Positions 1-5,401 of a stretch of 5,660 nucleotides of DNA are shown piece by piece. This DNA comes from Oscillospiraceae bacterium. GTDB lineage: Bacteria; Bacillota; Clostridia; Oscillospirales; Oscillospiraceae. The position numbers and the translations under genes were made by a program. Below the pieces are notes generated by a model. The model ran no database searches, was not told the DNA's origin, and saw nothing but the letters and a program-made list of their open reading frames with translations. The first letter of the stretch is position 1, and each line of letters begins with the position of its first letter. The stretch lies in contig JAIEFH010000128.1 in assembly GCA_029067025.1 (NCBI GenBank), positions 1 through 5,660 of the forward strand, in the 5' to 3' direction.

Positions 1-20
1 AAAGTAAGGAGGACGCAAAA

Positions 21-713
21 ATGCATTTCGGGAAAAATCTACAGGTCTTGAGGAAGATGGCAGGCATGACCCAGGAGCAGCTTGCGGAAAAATTGAATGT
101 CAGCCGGCAGACCATCTCAAAGTGGGAGCAGGGGGAGGCTCTGCCGGAGATCGAGAAGCTGCTGGAGCTGTGCAAGACGTTCAACTGCTCCCTGGATCAG
201 ATGCTGCGGGAAAAGATGGACTACAGCAGCGAGCGCTATTCCGAAATCAGGCTGGTTACCGTGGAGCCCTTCCGCTATATCAGCTATGTGGCGATTAGCC
301 GTGAGCCGGAGGAGGACGCGCTGACCCATGTGGGCAGGTGGGCGGAAAAGCTGAACATGGAACATCCGCGCATCATCGGCTGGGATTTCCCCCAAGTCTC
401 CCAGGAGCAGAGGAACGTGTTCCATATGCGCGGATATGGGGCGGCGCTGGTCCTCAACGACGGCCAGGAGACCGGCGGGATCGACGCCGAGATATGCGCG
501 CAGGGCAGGCAGCGGTACGTCACCATTACGCTGGAAAAGGTTCCGGGCGAGGAGTTTACCGTGATCCCCAACGCCTATAAGGCGCTGCTCACCTATATGG
601 CCATCAACGGGATCAAGGGGAAACACGACTCATCCATCATTCCGTGCTATGAGCATGAGTATGTGGACGGCAATGGCACCCAATTGATGGATGTCTATAT
701 CGCGGTGGAGTGA
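21..713 (+). CDS. XRE-family regulator with GyrI-like effector-binding domain
   Basis: Predicted cytoplasmic DNA-binding regulator of 230 residues. Residues about 5-62 form a Cro/C1-type helix-turn-helix: MTQEQLAEKLNVS (16-28) is followed by the recognition helix SRQTISKWEQG (28-38), a classic XRE signature. From about residue 72 to the end the protein resembles the GyrI-like / AraC effector-binding fold: it opens with an RYSEIRLVTVEP strand, has a central GWDFP segment and closes on the strand VYIAVE. Such domains bind small amphipathic ligands in known relatives, so ligand-controlled repression or activation is the likely role; ligand and targets are unknown. The ATG at 21 has an ideal Shine-Dalgarno, AAGGAGG at 6-12. 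Its own promoter lies outside the window. No clear terminator separates it from the T-box promoter about 30 bases after its stop, so read-through would be caught by the T-box terminator. The HTH is certain; the C-terminal assignment is from fold-level resemblance. Confidence 0.88.
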   Translation: MHFGKNLQVLRKMAGMTQEQLAEKLNVSRQTISKWEQGEALPEIEKLLELCKTFNCSLDQMLREKMDYSSERYSEIRLVTVEPFRYISYVAISREPEEDALTHVGRWAEKLNMEHPRIIGWDFPQVSQEQRNVFHMRGYGAALVLNDGQETGGIDAEICAQGRQRYVTITLEKVPGEEFTVIPNAYKALLTYMAINGIKGKHDSSIIPCYEHEYVDGNGTQLMDVYIAVE

Positions 714-743
714 GCCCCGCCATGCCCTGGGGGAAAGTGGGAC

Positions 744-773
744 TTGACAAAAGCCCCGCCCCCACGGTATAAT
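744..773 (+). promoter_or_regulatory. Sigma-A promoter of the T-box / leucine operon
   Basis: A perfect -35 hexamer TTGACA (744-749) and a perfect -10 hexamer TATAAT (768-773) are separated by 18 bases. Transcription should begin near 780, just before the first T-box helix. Its position directly ahead of the leader supports it as the main promoter for the zinc-ribbon gene, leuA and the acetyltransferase. Confidence 0.9.
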
Positions 774-867
774 GTCTGACAAGCAAAAGGCGTTGATGGG
801 AACAAGACGCGGTTTCCCCTCGCTCAGAGAGCCGGTGGTTGGTGCGAACCGGCGCGAGATGCCGCGT

Positions 868-876
868 GGATACTGG
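868..876 (+). promoter_or_regulatory. T-box specifier loop, best read as CUG (Leu)
   Basis: The 3' side of the specifier loop is GGATACTGG, between helix 862-867 and the CCC that closes the lower helix. Known T-boxes have the codon-like triplet followed by a purine and then the lower helix. This places the specifier at 873-875, CUG (Leu), followed by G876. The alternative ACU (Thr, 872-874, also followed by a purine) fits spacing slightly less well and has no threonine gene downstream. UAC (Tyr, 871-873) is followed by U and fits worse. The usual AGUA/GAA loop-E bases are not perfectly kept (AAGA and GGAUA here), which makes register less certain. Confidence 0.65.
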
Positions 877-1013
877 CCCCGGAGCCGCCGGCCTGAACTT
901 CAAGTAGGGCCGGACGGGAGACCCCGTTACAGGTCATGGCCTTGTTGGAGGCCGAGAGCGCGCATTGGGTGACCGTGCGCGGAATTAGGGTGGTACCGCG
1001 TAGTATTTATTAC

Positions 1014-1045
1014 GCCCCTGACTGAAACAGTCAGGGGCTTTTTTT
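1014..1045 (+). terminator. T-box intrinsic terminator
   Basis: GCCCCTGACT (1014-1023) pairs without mismatch with the strand at 1029-1038 around a small GAAAC loop, followed by seven T residues (1039-1045). The 5' arm (1014-1019) is shared with the antiterminator helix, so the two structures exclude each other, as needed for tRNA-controlled attenuation. Confidence 0.95.
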
Positions 1046-1073
1046 GCTTCCGCTGGCGGGAAAGGAGGGCAAA

Positions 1074-1688
1074 ATGCCGGGAAAACGAGTGAAAGATAAG
1101 CCCTATGGCGCCTACAGTGTCTACGCTGTTTTGAAGACGGGAATATGTGTGACCTGTCCCCGCTGCGGCAGAATGGGCCTGGTCACGTCGAAGGACGGGC
1201 AGAACCGTTTCCAATGCACCAACTGCGGCCATGTGGAAACAAAGGAGCAGCGCGGCTTCCGGTACCGGGTCCAAAACCTGTGTGAGTCCTGCGACCGTTA
1301 CTACAACGTCCCCATCTGGGACCAGCGGCAGCAGACCTTCCCTATGCTTCCGGTTCCATGTCCCTACTGCGGCTTTGTGATGCTGGGGCGGGTAGAAAAG
1401 ATCCAGCAGTCGGCGTGGTATACCTGGGATGGGGATGTCAAAAGGGGCCAGGACCCTATCTTTGGCTTCGACCTGTGGTTTCTGACTGAGTTCGATGGCA
1501 AGCTGGTCTGGGCGCTGAACCGGGAGCATCTGTCTTATTTGATCGATTATCTCAGTGCCGGTCTGCGGGAAAAACCGCCGGACTACCCCGGTTTGCGTAC
1601 TGCGGCGGACGGCTTGCCAACCTTTATGAAAACAGCGAAAAACAGGGACCGAATTGTGAAGCGGCTGAAAAAGCTGCAAGAAAAGTGA
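1074..1688 (+). CDS. Double zinc-ribbon protein of unknown function, first gene of T-box operon
   Basis: Hypothetical protein of 204 residues starting at the ATG at 1074, preceded by AAAGGAGG (1061-1068); a TTG at 1044 in the same frame is rejected because it lies inside the terminator T-run. Two four-cysteine zinc sites are visible: C28/C31 with C48/C51 (TCPRCG ... CTNCGH) and C70/C73 with C96/C99 (CESC ... CPYCG). The spacing resembles TFIIB/TFIIS or transposase-type zinc ribbons that bind nucleic acid or protein. The C-terminal half (about 100-204) has no cysteines; it has an aromatic FGFDLWFLTEFDGKLVW segment, a helix with YLIDYLSAGLRE, and a strongly basic tail ending RIVKRLKKLQEK that could touch nucleic acid. 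No signal peptide or membrane segment is seen. It is the first gene after the T-box terminator and ends 29 bases before leuA, so it should be leucine-responsive. I do not recognise a characterised homologue. Confidence 0.85.
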   Translation: MPGKRVKDKPYGAYSVYAVLKTGICVTCPRCGRMGLVTSKDGQNRFQCTNCGHVETKEQRGFRYRVQNLCESCDRYYNVPIWDQRQQTFPMLPVPCPYCGFVMLGRVEKIQQSAWYTWDGDVKRGQDPIFGFDLWFLTEFDGKLVWALNREHLSYLIDYLSAGLREKPPDYPGLRTAADGLPTFMKTAKNRDRIVKRLKKLQEK

Positions 1689-1717
1689 TCGTATTATGTT
1701 AAGGAGGATACACAGCT

Positions 1718-3412
1718 ATGAAGCCCGGATTTGAAAAGTACATCCCGTTTACCCCCCAGCCCATTGAGGGGCGCACCTGGCCGGACAAGGTCATCACCCG
1801 CGCCCCTGTCTGGTGCTCTGTGGATCTGCGGGACGGTAACCAGGCCCTCATCGACCCCATGAACCTAAAAGAAAAACTGGAATATTTCCACACGCTGGTG
1901 GACATCGGCGTGAAGGAGATCGAGATCGGCTTCCCCTCTGCCTCCGAGACGGAGTACGAGATCTGCCGGGAGCTGATCGAGGGGGGGCACATCCCCGACG
2001 ACGTGACCATCCAGGTGCTGGTGCAGGCCCGGGAGCACCTGATCCGCAAGACCTTCGAGGCCATCCGCGGGGCCAAGAACGTCATCCTCCACTTCTACAA
2101 CTCCACCTCCACCCTCCAGCGCAAGGTGGTGTTCCACATGGACTGCGACGGCATCACCAAAATCGCCACCGATGCCGCCGACCTGATCTACGAGATGGCC
2201 CAGCCGGTGATCGCGGGGGGGATGAACCTGCGGTATGAGTACTCCCCGGAGTCGTTCATGGGCACGGAGATGGACTACGCCGTGGAGATCTGCGCCGCTG
2301 TGCTGGACCACCTCCACGCCACGGCGGAGCAGCCCGTCATCCTCAACCTGCCCACCACCGTGGAGAACTGTATGCCCAACCAGTTCGCCGATATGATGGA
2401 GTACTTTATCCGGAACCTCCCCGGCCGGGAGCGGGCTATTATCTCCCTCCACCCCCACAATGACCGGGGCACGGGGGTCGCCACCACCGAGATGGGCCTG
2501 CTGGCGGGAGCCGAGCGGGTGGAGGCCACCTTGTTCGGCAACGGCGAGCGCACCGGCAACGTGGATATGGTCACCCTGGCCATGAATATGTGGACCCAGG
2601 GGGTGGACCCAAAGCTGGATTTCCATGACATTAACAAGATCCGGGATATGTACGAGCGCTGCACCAAGATGAAGGTGGGGGAGCGGCAGCCCTATGTGGG
2701 CCAGCTTGTGTTTACCGCCTTCTCCGGCAGCCACCAGGACGCCATCAACAAGGGCGTGCACTATATGCAGGAGAGCGGCACCGATATGTGGGAGGTGCCC
2801 TATCTGCCCATCGACCCCGCCGACGTGGGGCGGCAGTACGAGCCCATCATCCGCATCAACTCCCAGTCCGGCAAGGGCGGCGCGGCCTTCGTGATGATGC
2901 AGAGCTTCGGCTACGACCTACCCCGCGCCATGCACGCCGAGTTCGGCGCGGTGGTGCAGAAGGAGTCCGACCGGCTGGGCACCGAGCTGAAGCCGGATCA
3001 GATTTTCGCCCTGTTCGACCAGGAGTATCTGTCCGTCCCCAAGACCTATCAGCTGGAGCGCCACTCCTTCCTGGAGGATGGCCGCCACGGGGACGTCAGC
3101 CAGGTGGTGTTCATCGGCGAAGTGGGCTATAACGGGAAGGTTATGGCCGCCCGCGGCGAGGGCAACGGCCCCATCGACGCCTTCTTCAACGCCCTCCACG
3201 ACCTGCCCGAGGGGCACATCGAGGGCTACCAGTTCGTGGACTACAAGGAGCACGCCATTTCCTCCGGCTCGGACACCCAGGCGGTATGCTACATCCACCT
3301 GAAGGATCCAGAGGGCCAGGACGTGTTCGGCGTGGGCAAGAGCCACAACATCAACCGGGCATCGCTCCGAGCTATCCTCTGCGCCATCAACCGCTCTTTG
3401 CAGAAAAAGTAA
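1718..3412 (+). CDS. leuA: 2-isopropylmalate synthase (LeuA type 2)
   Basis: Catalyses condensation of acetyl-CoA with 2-oxoisovalerate to (2S)-2-isopropylmalate, the first committed step of leucine synthesis in the cytoplasm. The 564-residue length and N-terminus fit the longer type 2 family (actinobacterial/clostridial) rather than the roughly 510-residue E. coli type. The HMGL-like TIM barrel spans about 30-310. It carries the catalytic LRDGNQAL motif with R38 and metal ligand D39, the metal-binding SLHPHNDRG with H245 and H247, and GNGERTGNVD with N281 as the likely third ligand; the H-to-N spacing of 36 matches my recollection of the Mycobacterium enzyme. A linker follows, then the C-terminal LeuA regulatory domain (about 440-560) with GEGNGPID near 480-487, the region where leucine binds for feedback inhibition in relatives. 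The start ATG has AAGGAGG at 1701-1707. It is second in the T-box operon, so control is double: uncharged tRNA at transcription and leucine at the enzyme. Confidence 0.97.
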   Translation: MKPGFEKYIPFTPQPIEGRTWPDKVITRAPVWCSVDLRDGNQALIDPMNLKEKLEYFHTLVDIGVKEIEIGFPSASETEYEICRELIEGGHIPDDVTIQVLVQAREHLIRKTFEAIRGAKNVILHFYNSTSTLQRKVVFHMDCDGITKIATDAADLIYEMAQPVIAGGMNLRYEYSPESFMGTEMDYAVEICAAVLDHLHATAEQPVILNLPTTVENCMPNQFADMMEYFIRNLPGRERAIISLHPHNDRGTGVATTEMGLLAGAERVEATLFGNGERTGNVDMVTLAMNMWTQGVDPKLDFHDINKIRDMYERCTKMKVGERQPYVGQLVFTAFSGSHQDAINKGVHYMQESGTDMWEVPYLPIDPADVGRQYEPIIRINSQSGKGGAAFVMMQSFGYDLPRAMHAEFGAVVQKESDRLGTELKPDQIFALFDQEYLSVPKTYQLERHSFLEDGRHGDVSQVVFIGEVGYNGKVMAARGEGNGPIDAFFNALHDLPEGHIEGYQFVDYKEHAISSGSDTQAVCYIHLKDPEGQDVFGVGKSHNINRASLRAILCAINRSLQKK

Positions 3413-3416
3413 AGGA

Positions 3417-3914
3417 ATGTGTGGATATACCATCAAGCCGATGGAGAGCGAGGAGGAGATCGACGGCAAGGGATATGTGCATTATAAATCCTGGCATGAG
3501 ACGTATACAGAACTGGTTGACGCGGACTATATGGAAGGCGTCACCCTGGAAAAATGTACCGCGATCGCCCGCCGGTGGCCTGACAATATCATGGTAGCTA
3601 AGGACGGGGAGAGGGTCATCGGCTTTGTGGGCTGCGGCGCCTACCGGGATGAAACCCTGCCGGGACACGGCGAAGTCTTTGCCATCTATGTCCTACAGGA
3701 GTATCATGGCCAAAAGGTTGGCTATGAACTGATGAACGCCGCATTGGAACGGCTCTCCGATTATCAGAAGATCGCCGTCTGGGTGCTGGAGGGCAATGAC
3801 CGGGCCATCCGATTCTATGAGCGGTACGGCTTCCGCTTTGACGGCGGGGCGGCGGAGGTCATGCTTGGCAGTCCAGCCACGGAGCTGAGGATGATTTTCG
3901 AACGGAAAGAATAA
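3417..3914 (+). CDS. GNAT-family N-acetyltransferase
   Basis: A 165-residue cytoplasmic acetyltransferase of the GNAT fold, using acetyl-CoA to acetylate an unknown amine. Residues 4-9 (YTIKPM) are the usual first strand. AGERVIGFVGCG-like strands (about 60-75) lead to motif A, VFAIYVLQEYHGQKVGYELM (87-106), where the Q99-x-x-G102 turn binds the pyrophosphate of CoA. Motif B is NDRAIRFYERYGF (127-139), with the conserved N and Y. The third motif A position is E104 rather than the usual G or A, a mild deviation. The ATG lies four bases after the leuA stop, and an AAAGGA overlapping that stop is very close to the start, so translation is probably coupled to leuA. ATG at 3441 is possible but would remove the first strand. 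An intrinsic terminator follows at once. Substrate cannot be told from sequence; a role in leucine metabolism is only suggested by operon position. Confidence 0.92.
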   Translation: MCGYTIKPMESEEEIDGKGYVHYKSWHETYTELVDADYMEGVTLEKCTAIARRWPDNIMVAKDGERVIGFVGCGAYRDETLPGHGEVFAIYVLQEYHGQKVGYELMNAALERLSDYQKIAVWVLEGNDRAIRFYERYGFRFDGGAAEVMLGSPATELRMIFERKE

Positions 3915-3947
3915 AGAAGTCCCGCCGCTGAGCGGCGGGACTTCTTT
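3913..3947. terminator. Bidirectional intrinsic terminator between convergent units
   Basis: GAAGTCCCGCCGC (3916-3928) pairs perfectly with the strand at 3932-3944 around a TGA loop, and A residues 3913-3915 pair with T residues 3945-3947. The + strand ends in CTTCTTTTCT and the - strand in a T-rich run ending near 3911, so it should stop both the leucine operon and the yebC unit. It overlaps the last base of the acetyltransferase stop and ends two bases from the stop of the small convergent gene. Confidence 0.93.
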
Positions 3948-3949
3948 TC

Positions 3950-4174
3950 TCACTTCTTGAACAGATTGCCCAGACCCTTGACGGCGTCGCCCACATTGTC
4001 GGCGGTGAGCTTGGCCTTCACCCCGGACACCACGCTGTCCAGCTGGTCGGTGGGGATGTCGATGCCGGTGAGCTTCTTCAGCGCGCCCGCGGGGTCGCTG
4101 AGGAACTGCTTTTTCAGGCCATCGTCCTTTTTGAGCTTTTCCACAATGTCCTCAATGGTCTTTTTGATGTCCAT
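3950..4174 (-). CDS. Small helical protein of unknown function (74 aa)
   Basis: A 74-residue protein with a strong ribosome site (AAGAGGAGAG on the - strand, 4190-4181) six to seven bases before the ATG, which supports real translation. It lies 37 bases downstream of yebC on the same strand with no terminator between, so it is probably co-transcribed. The sequence reads as amphipathic helices: a charged start (IEDIVEKLKKDDGLKKQF, 7-24), SDPAGALKKLTGIDIPTDQL (26-45), VVSGVKAKL (48-56) and a Gly-rich end GLGNLFKK. It has no Cys, Trp or signal peptide. Short proteins of this pattern are familiar from gut Clostridia, but I know of no assigned role. The FLxDPxxALKKLxGIDIPxDQ core resembles the nitrile-hydratase-like / Nif11-type leader-peptide folds, without an obvious GG cleavage site or Cys/Ser/Thr-rich core and with no modification enzyme nearby. 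The gene is likely real; the function is unknown. Confidence 0.85.
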   Translation of the reverse strand: MDIKKTIEDIVEKLKKDDGLKKQFLSDPAGALKKLTGIDIPTDQLDSVVSGVKAKLTADNVGDAVKGLGNLFKK

Positions 4175-4211
4175 GGTAGTCTCTCCTCTTTCGCTTTTAG
4201 TATGACAGCCG

Positions 4212-4937
4212 TCAGATGTCCCAGTTGTGCCAGACGTTCTGTACGTCGTCGTTGTCCTCCATGATGTCGATGAGCTTCTCCATGTTTTTGATGTCGCCCT
4301 CGCCGGACAGGGTGACGTAGTTCTGGGGTACCATCTCCACCTTGGCGGAGGCGAACACGTAGCCCTTCGCCTCCATGGCGGCCAGCACCGCGCCGAAATC
4401 GTCGGGAGCGGTGTAGATGGTGAAGCAGTCCTCGTCCGCCTCGAAGTCGGCCGCGCCGCAGTCCAGAGCGTCCATCATGACCACTTCCTCGTCCAGATCC
4501 TCCCGCTCAATAACCAGCACGCCCTTCTGGTCGAAGGACCAGGACACGCAGCCGGTGGCGCCCAGGTTGCCGCCGAATTTGTCGAAGTTGTGGCGCACCT
4601 CGGAGGCGGTGCGGTTGCGGTTGTCGGTGAGGGTCTCCACGATCACCGCCACGCCGCCGGGGCCGTAGCCCTCGTAGGTAATGGCCTCGTAGTCGTTGGC
4701 GTTGCCGGAGCCCACGGCCTTCTCAATGGTGCGTTTGATGTTGTCGTTGGGCATATTGGCCGCCCGAGCCTTGGCGATGACGGTGGCCAGACGGGAGTTG
4801 TTGTTGGGGTCGCCGCTGCCGCCGGTCTTGACGGCTACGATGATCTCCCGGGCGATCTTGGTGAAGGCTTGGGAGCGCTTGGCGTCCGCCGCGCCCTTGG
4901 TTTTCTGGATATTATGCCACTTGGAATGTCCTGACAT
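4212..4937 (-). CDS. yebC: YebC/PmpR (TACO1) family protein
   Basis: A 241-residue cytoplasmic protein, full length for the family (about 240-250). The N-terminal signature MSGHSKWHNIQKTKGAADAKR and the following ARAANMPNDNIKRTIEKA, GYGPGGVAVIVETLTDNRNRT and GNLGATGCVSWSF segments are diagnostic. The fold has an N-terminal helical domain (about 1-75) and two alpha/beta domains with an acidic cleft. Members were first described as transcriptional regulators (PmpR of Pseudomonas); later work on bacterial YebC and mitochondrial TACO1 points to a ribosome-associated factor that relieves stalling at proline-rich stretches. The sequence alone does not separate these roles, and paralogues exist in many Bacillota. 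The start ATG is preceded by GAAGGGAA (4955-4948 on the - strand), about ten bases away. A clear promoter lies at 5024-4996. It heads a two-gene unit with the 74-residue protein downstream. Confidence 0.97.
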   Translation of the reverse strand: MSGHSKWHNIQKTKGAADAKRSQAFTKIAREIIVAVKTGGSGDPNNNSRLATVIAKARAANMPNDNIKRTIEKAVGSGNANDYEAITYEGYGPGGVAVIVETLTDNRNRTASEVRHNFDKFGGNLGATGCVSWSFDQKGVLVIEREDLDEEVVMMDALDCGAADFEADEDCFTIYTAPDDFGAVLAAMEAKGYVFASAKVEMVPQNYVTLSGEGDIKNMEKLIDIMEDNDDVQNVWHNWDI

Positions 4938-4995
4938 GGTGGTATCGTTCCCTTCGTTGTGAGGTTAAGCCGCAAAGGCAAAAAATTCACCCCAC

Positions 4996-5024
4996 AATAT
5001 ACCACATTTTTTTGGGCATTGCAA
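4996..5024 (-). promoter_or_regulatory. Sigma-A promoter of yebC
   Basis: On the - strand, -35 TTGCAA (5024-5019) and -10 TATATT (5001-4996) are 17 bases apart, with an A-rich spacer. Transcription should start near 4989, giving a leader of about 50 bases before yebC. It is divergent from the promoter at 5102-5130; the two -35 boxes are 77 bases apart. Confidence 0.8.
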
Positions 5025-5101
5025 GGGCGGCGGCGGATTTTCCAACGGAATGTGAGAAACTGCCAGCCGATGAAATTTTCGAAACTTTTCTCTCTTCCCT
5101 G

Positions 5102-5130
5102 TTGCGTTTTCCAGCGGTGCCATGTATAAT
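5102..5130 (+). promoter_or_regulatory. Sigma-A promoter of the c-di-GMP riboswitch leader
   Basis: -35 TTGCGT (5102-5107) and a perfect -10 TATAAT (5125-5130) are 17 bases apart. Transcription should start at about 5136-5138, exactly where the inverted repeats and then the riboswitch array begin. No other + strand promoter of this quality is seen in the intergenic region, so this one probably drives the structured leader and the gene beyond the window. Confidence 0.8.
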
Positions 5131-5137
5131 AATGGTG

Positions 5138-5184
5138 CAAAGACCCATGGGTCTTTGTTCGTGCTGTCTTTCAGCACGAACAAA
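5138..5184 (+). repeat. Two overlapping inverted repeats at the 5' end of the leader RNA
   Basis: A perfect 20-base palindrome occupies 5138-5157 (centre CCATGG). It overlaps a second perfect inverted repeat with 13-base arms, 5154-5166 and 5172-5184, around the loop TCTTT. The two share bases 5154-5157, so full pairing of both is not possible. Neither is followed by a T-run on either strand, so neither is a usual terminator. The second would form a very stable hairpin close to the RNA 5' end, which could protect the transcript; the palindrome could instead be a protein-binding site in DNA near the start of transcription. Both roles are inference. Confidence 0.75.
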
Positions 5185-5210
5185 GGTGCTTAGGGCAGAG
5201 GGAGGGGATG

Positions 5211-5279
5211 CGTATGATCGACAGCCCGCCGGGGGAAACGGCCCGCCGCGCGACGCGCCTAAGGGCGGCGGGTGATACG
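5211..5279 (+). other. GC-rich long-arm hairpin upstream of aptamer 1
   Basis: CGTAT (5211-5215) can pair with ATACG (5275-5279) and CCCGCCG (5225-5231) with CGGCGGG (5266-5272), enclosing a very GC-rich stretch with smaller internal pairings. It ends just before the first c-di-GMP aptamer. It may insulate the aptamer or be part of its folding context; the role is unknown, and it overlaps the candidate leader peptide. Confidence 0.5.
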
Positions 5280-5282
5280 TAA
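5214..5282 (+). CDS. Possible 22-residue leader peptide
   Basis: Between the 5' hairpin and the first aptamer an ATG (5214) follows GGAGG (5201-5205) with a good eight-base gap; another ATG at 5208 in the same frame is too close to it. The frame reads MIDSPPGETARRATRLRAAGDT and stops at TAA 5280-5282, just before the first aptamer. It is Arg-rich and contains one Pro-Pro pair. The same bases can form a GC-rich hairpin (5225-5231 with 5266-5272, and 5211-5215 with 5275-5279), so RNA structure may explain the stretch equally well. Short length gives no statistical support; treat as a candidate only. Confidence 0.25.
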   Translation: MIDSPPGETARRATRLRAAGDT

Positions 5283-5283
5283 G

Positions 5284-5385
5284 GCGCAGTGGCAAACCAT
5301 CGGAAACGATGGGACGCAAAACCAGAGGCTGTCGGACGGTCACTTTCGCGAAACACGGGCCCGTCCTACGCTCGTTCGGCTGCAC
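5284..5385 (+). promoter_or_regulatory. Cyclic di-GMP-I (GEMM-I) riboswitch aptamer, copy 1
   Basis: Binds the second messenger c-di-GMP in family members. The core matches the class I consensus: GGCAAACC (5291-5298), P2 stem CCATCG/CGATGG (5297-5302/5307-5312) with a GAAA tetraloop (5303-5306), then GACGCAAAACC (5313-5323). G5291 corresponds to ligand-reading G20 of the Vibrio Vc2 aptamer and A5318 to the intercalating A47. G rather than A at position 20 favours c-di-GMP over 3',3'-cGAMP. P3 is closed by GGACGG/CCGTCC (5334-5339/5361-5366). The 3' element TCGGCTGC (5376-5383) resembles the consensus GGGUUGCC end, with GCAG/CTGC (5286-5289/5380-5383) as a short P1. The 3' half is less canonical than the core, so the boundaries are approximate. 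Confidence 0.9.
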
Positions 5386-5401
5386 TGTATAACCCCCCGA
5401 G

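Larger units (their letters stand above)
781..1045 (+). promoter_or_regulatory. T-box riboswitch leader (tRNA-sensing), probably tRNA-Leu
   Basis: This RNA binds a specific tRNA and lets transcription continue only when that tRNA is uncharged. Stem I is visible: base helix 789-792/886-889, a K-turn-like internal loop, helix 798-800 with CCC near 877-879, specifier loop, helix 807-812/862-867, helix 819-823/854-858, the AGAGAG motif (826-831) and apical hairpin 832-836/848-852 with a GGUUGGUG loop. The conserved CCGUUA of the Stem II region is at 924-929. A Stem III hairpin pairs 959-964 with 976-981. The antiterminator is textbook: 987-990 pairs with 1016-1019, the seven-base bulge UGGUACC is 991-997, and 998-1000 pairs with 1013-1015. 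UGGU in the bulge matches a tRNA ending in ACCA, as tRNA-Leu does. The competing terminator is 1014-1045. The downstream leuA fits a leucine sensor. Confidence 0.95.

Noticed and set aside
714..743. Terminator after the XRE regulator
   Set aside because: Only a weak CCCC/GGGG pairing with no T-run is seen before the T-box promoter.
927..1679. Open frame of 250 codons on the - strand opposite the zinc-ribbon gene and T-box
   Set aside because: It would run through the T-box terminator and antiterminator, has no recognisable domain or ribosome site, and opposes a gene with clear zinc motifs.
1865..2761. Long open frame on the - strand opposite leuA
   Set aside because: It is a shadow of the GC-rich leuA codons: low-complexity His/Gly/Val/Leu composition, no ribosome site, and the sense strand encodes a clear full-length enzyme.
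4227..4934. Open frame of 235 codons on the + strand opposite yebC
   Set aside because: Val/Gly/His-rich antisense shadow of a highly conserved gene, with no start signals.
5226..5236. Link between the Pro-Pro pair in the candidate leader peptide and the nearby yebC stalling factor
   Set aside because: One Pro-Pro in an unproven 22-residue frame is too little; the divergent placement could be chance.
5224..5266. A fourth, degenerate c-di-GMP aptamer upstream of copy 1
   Set aside because: GGGGGAAACGG and GACGC are present, but GGCAAA and a proper P2 stem are missing; the GC-rich hairpin explains the stretch better.
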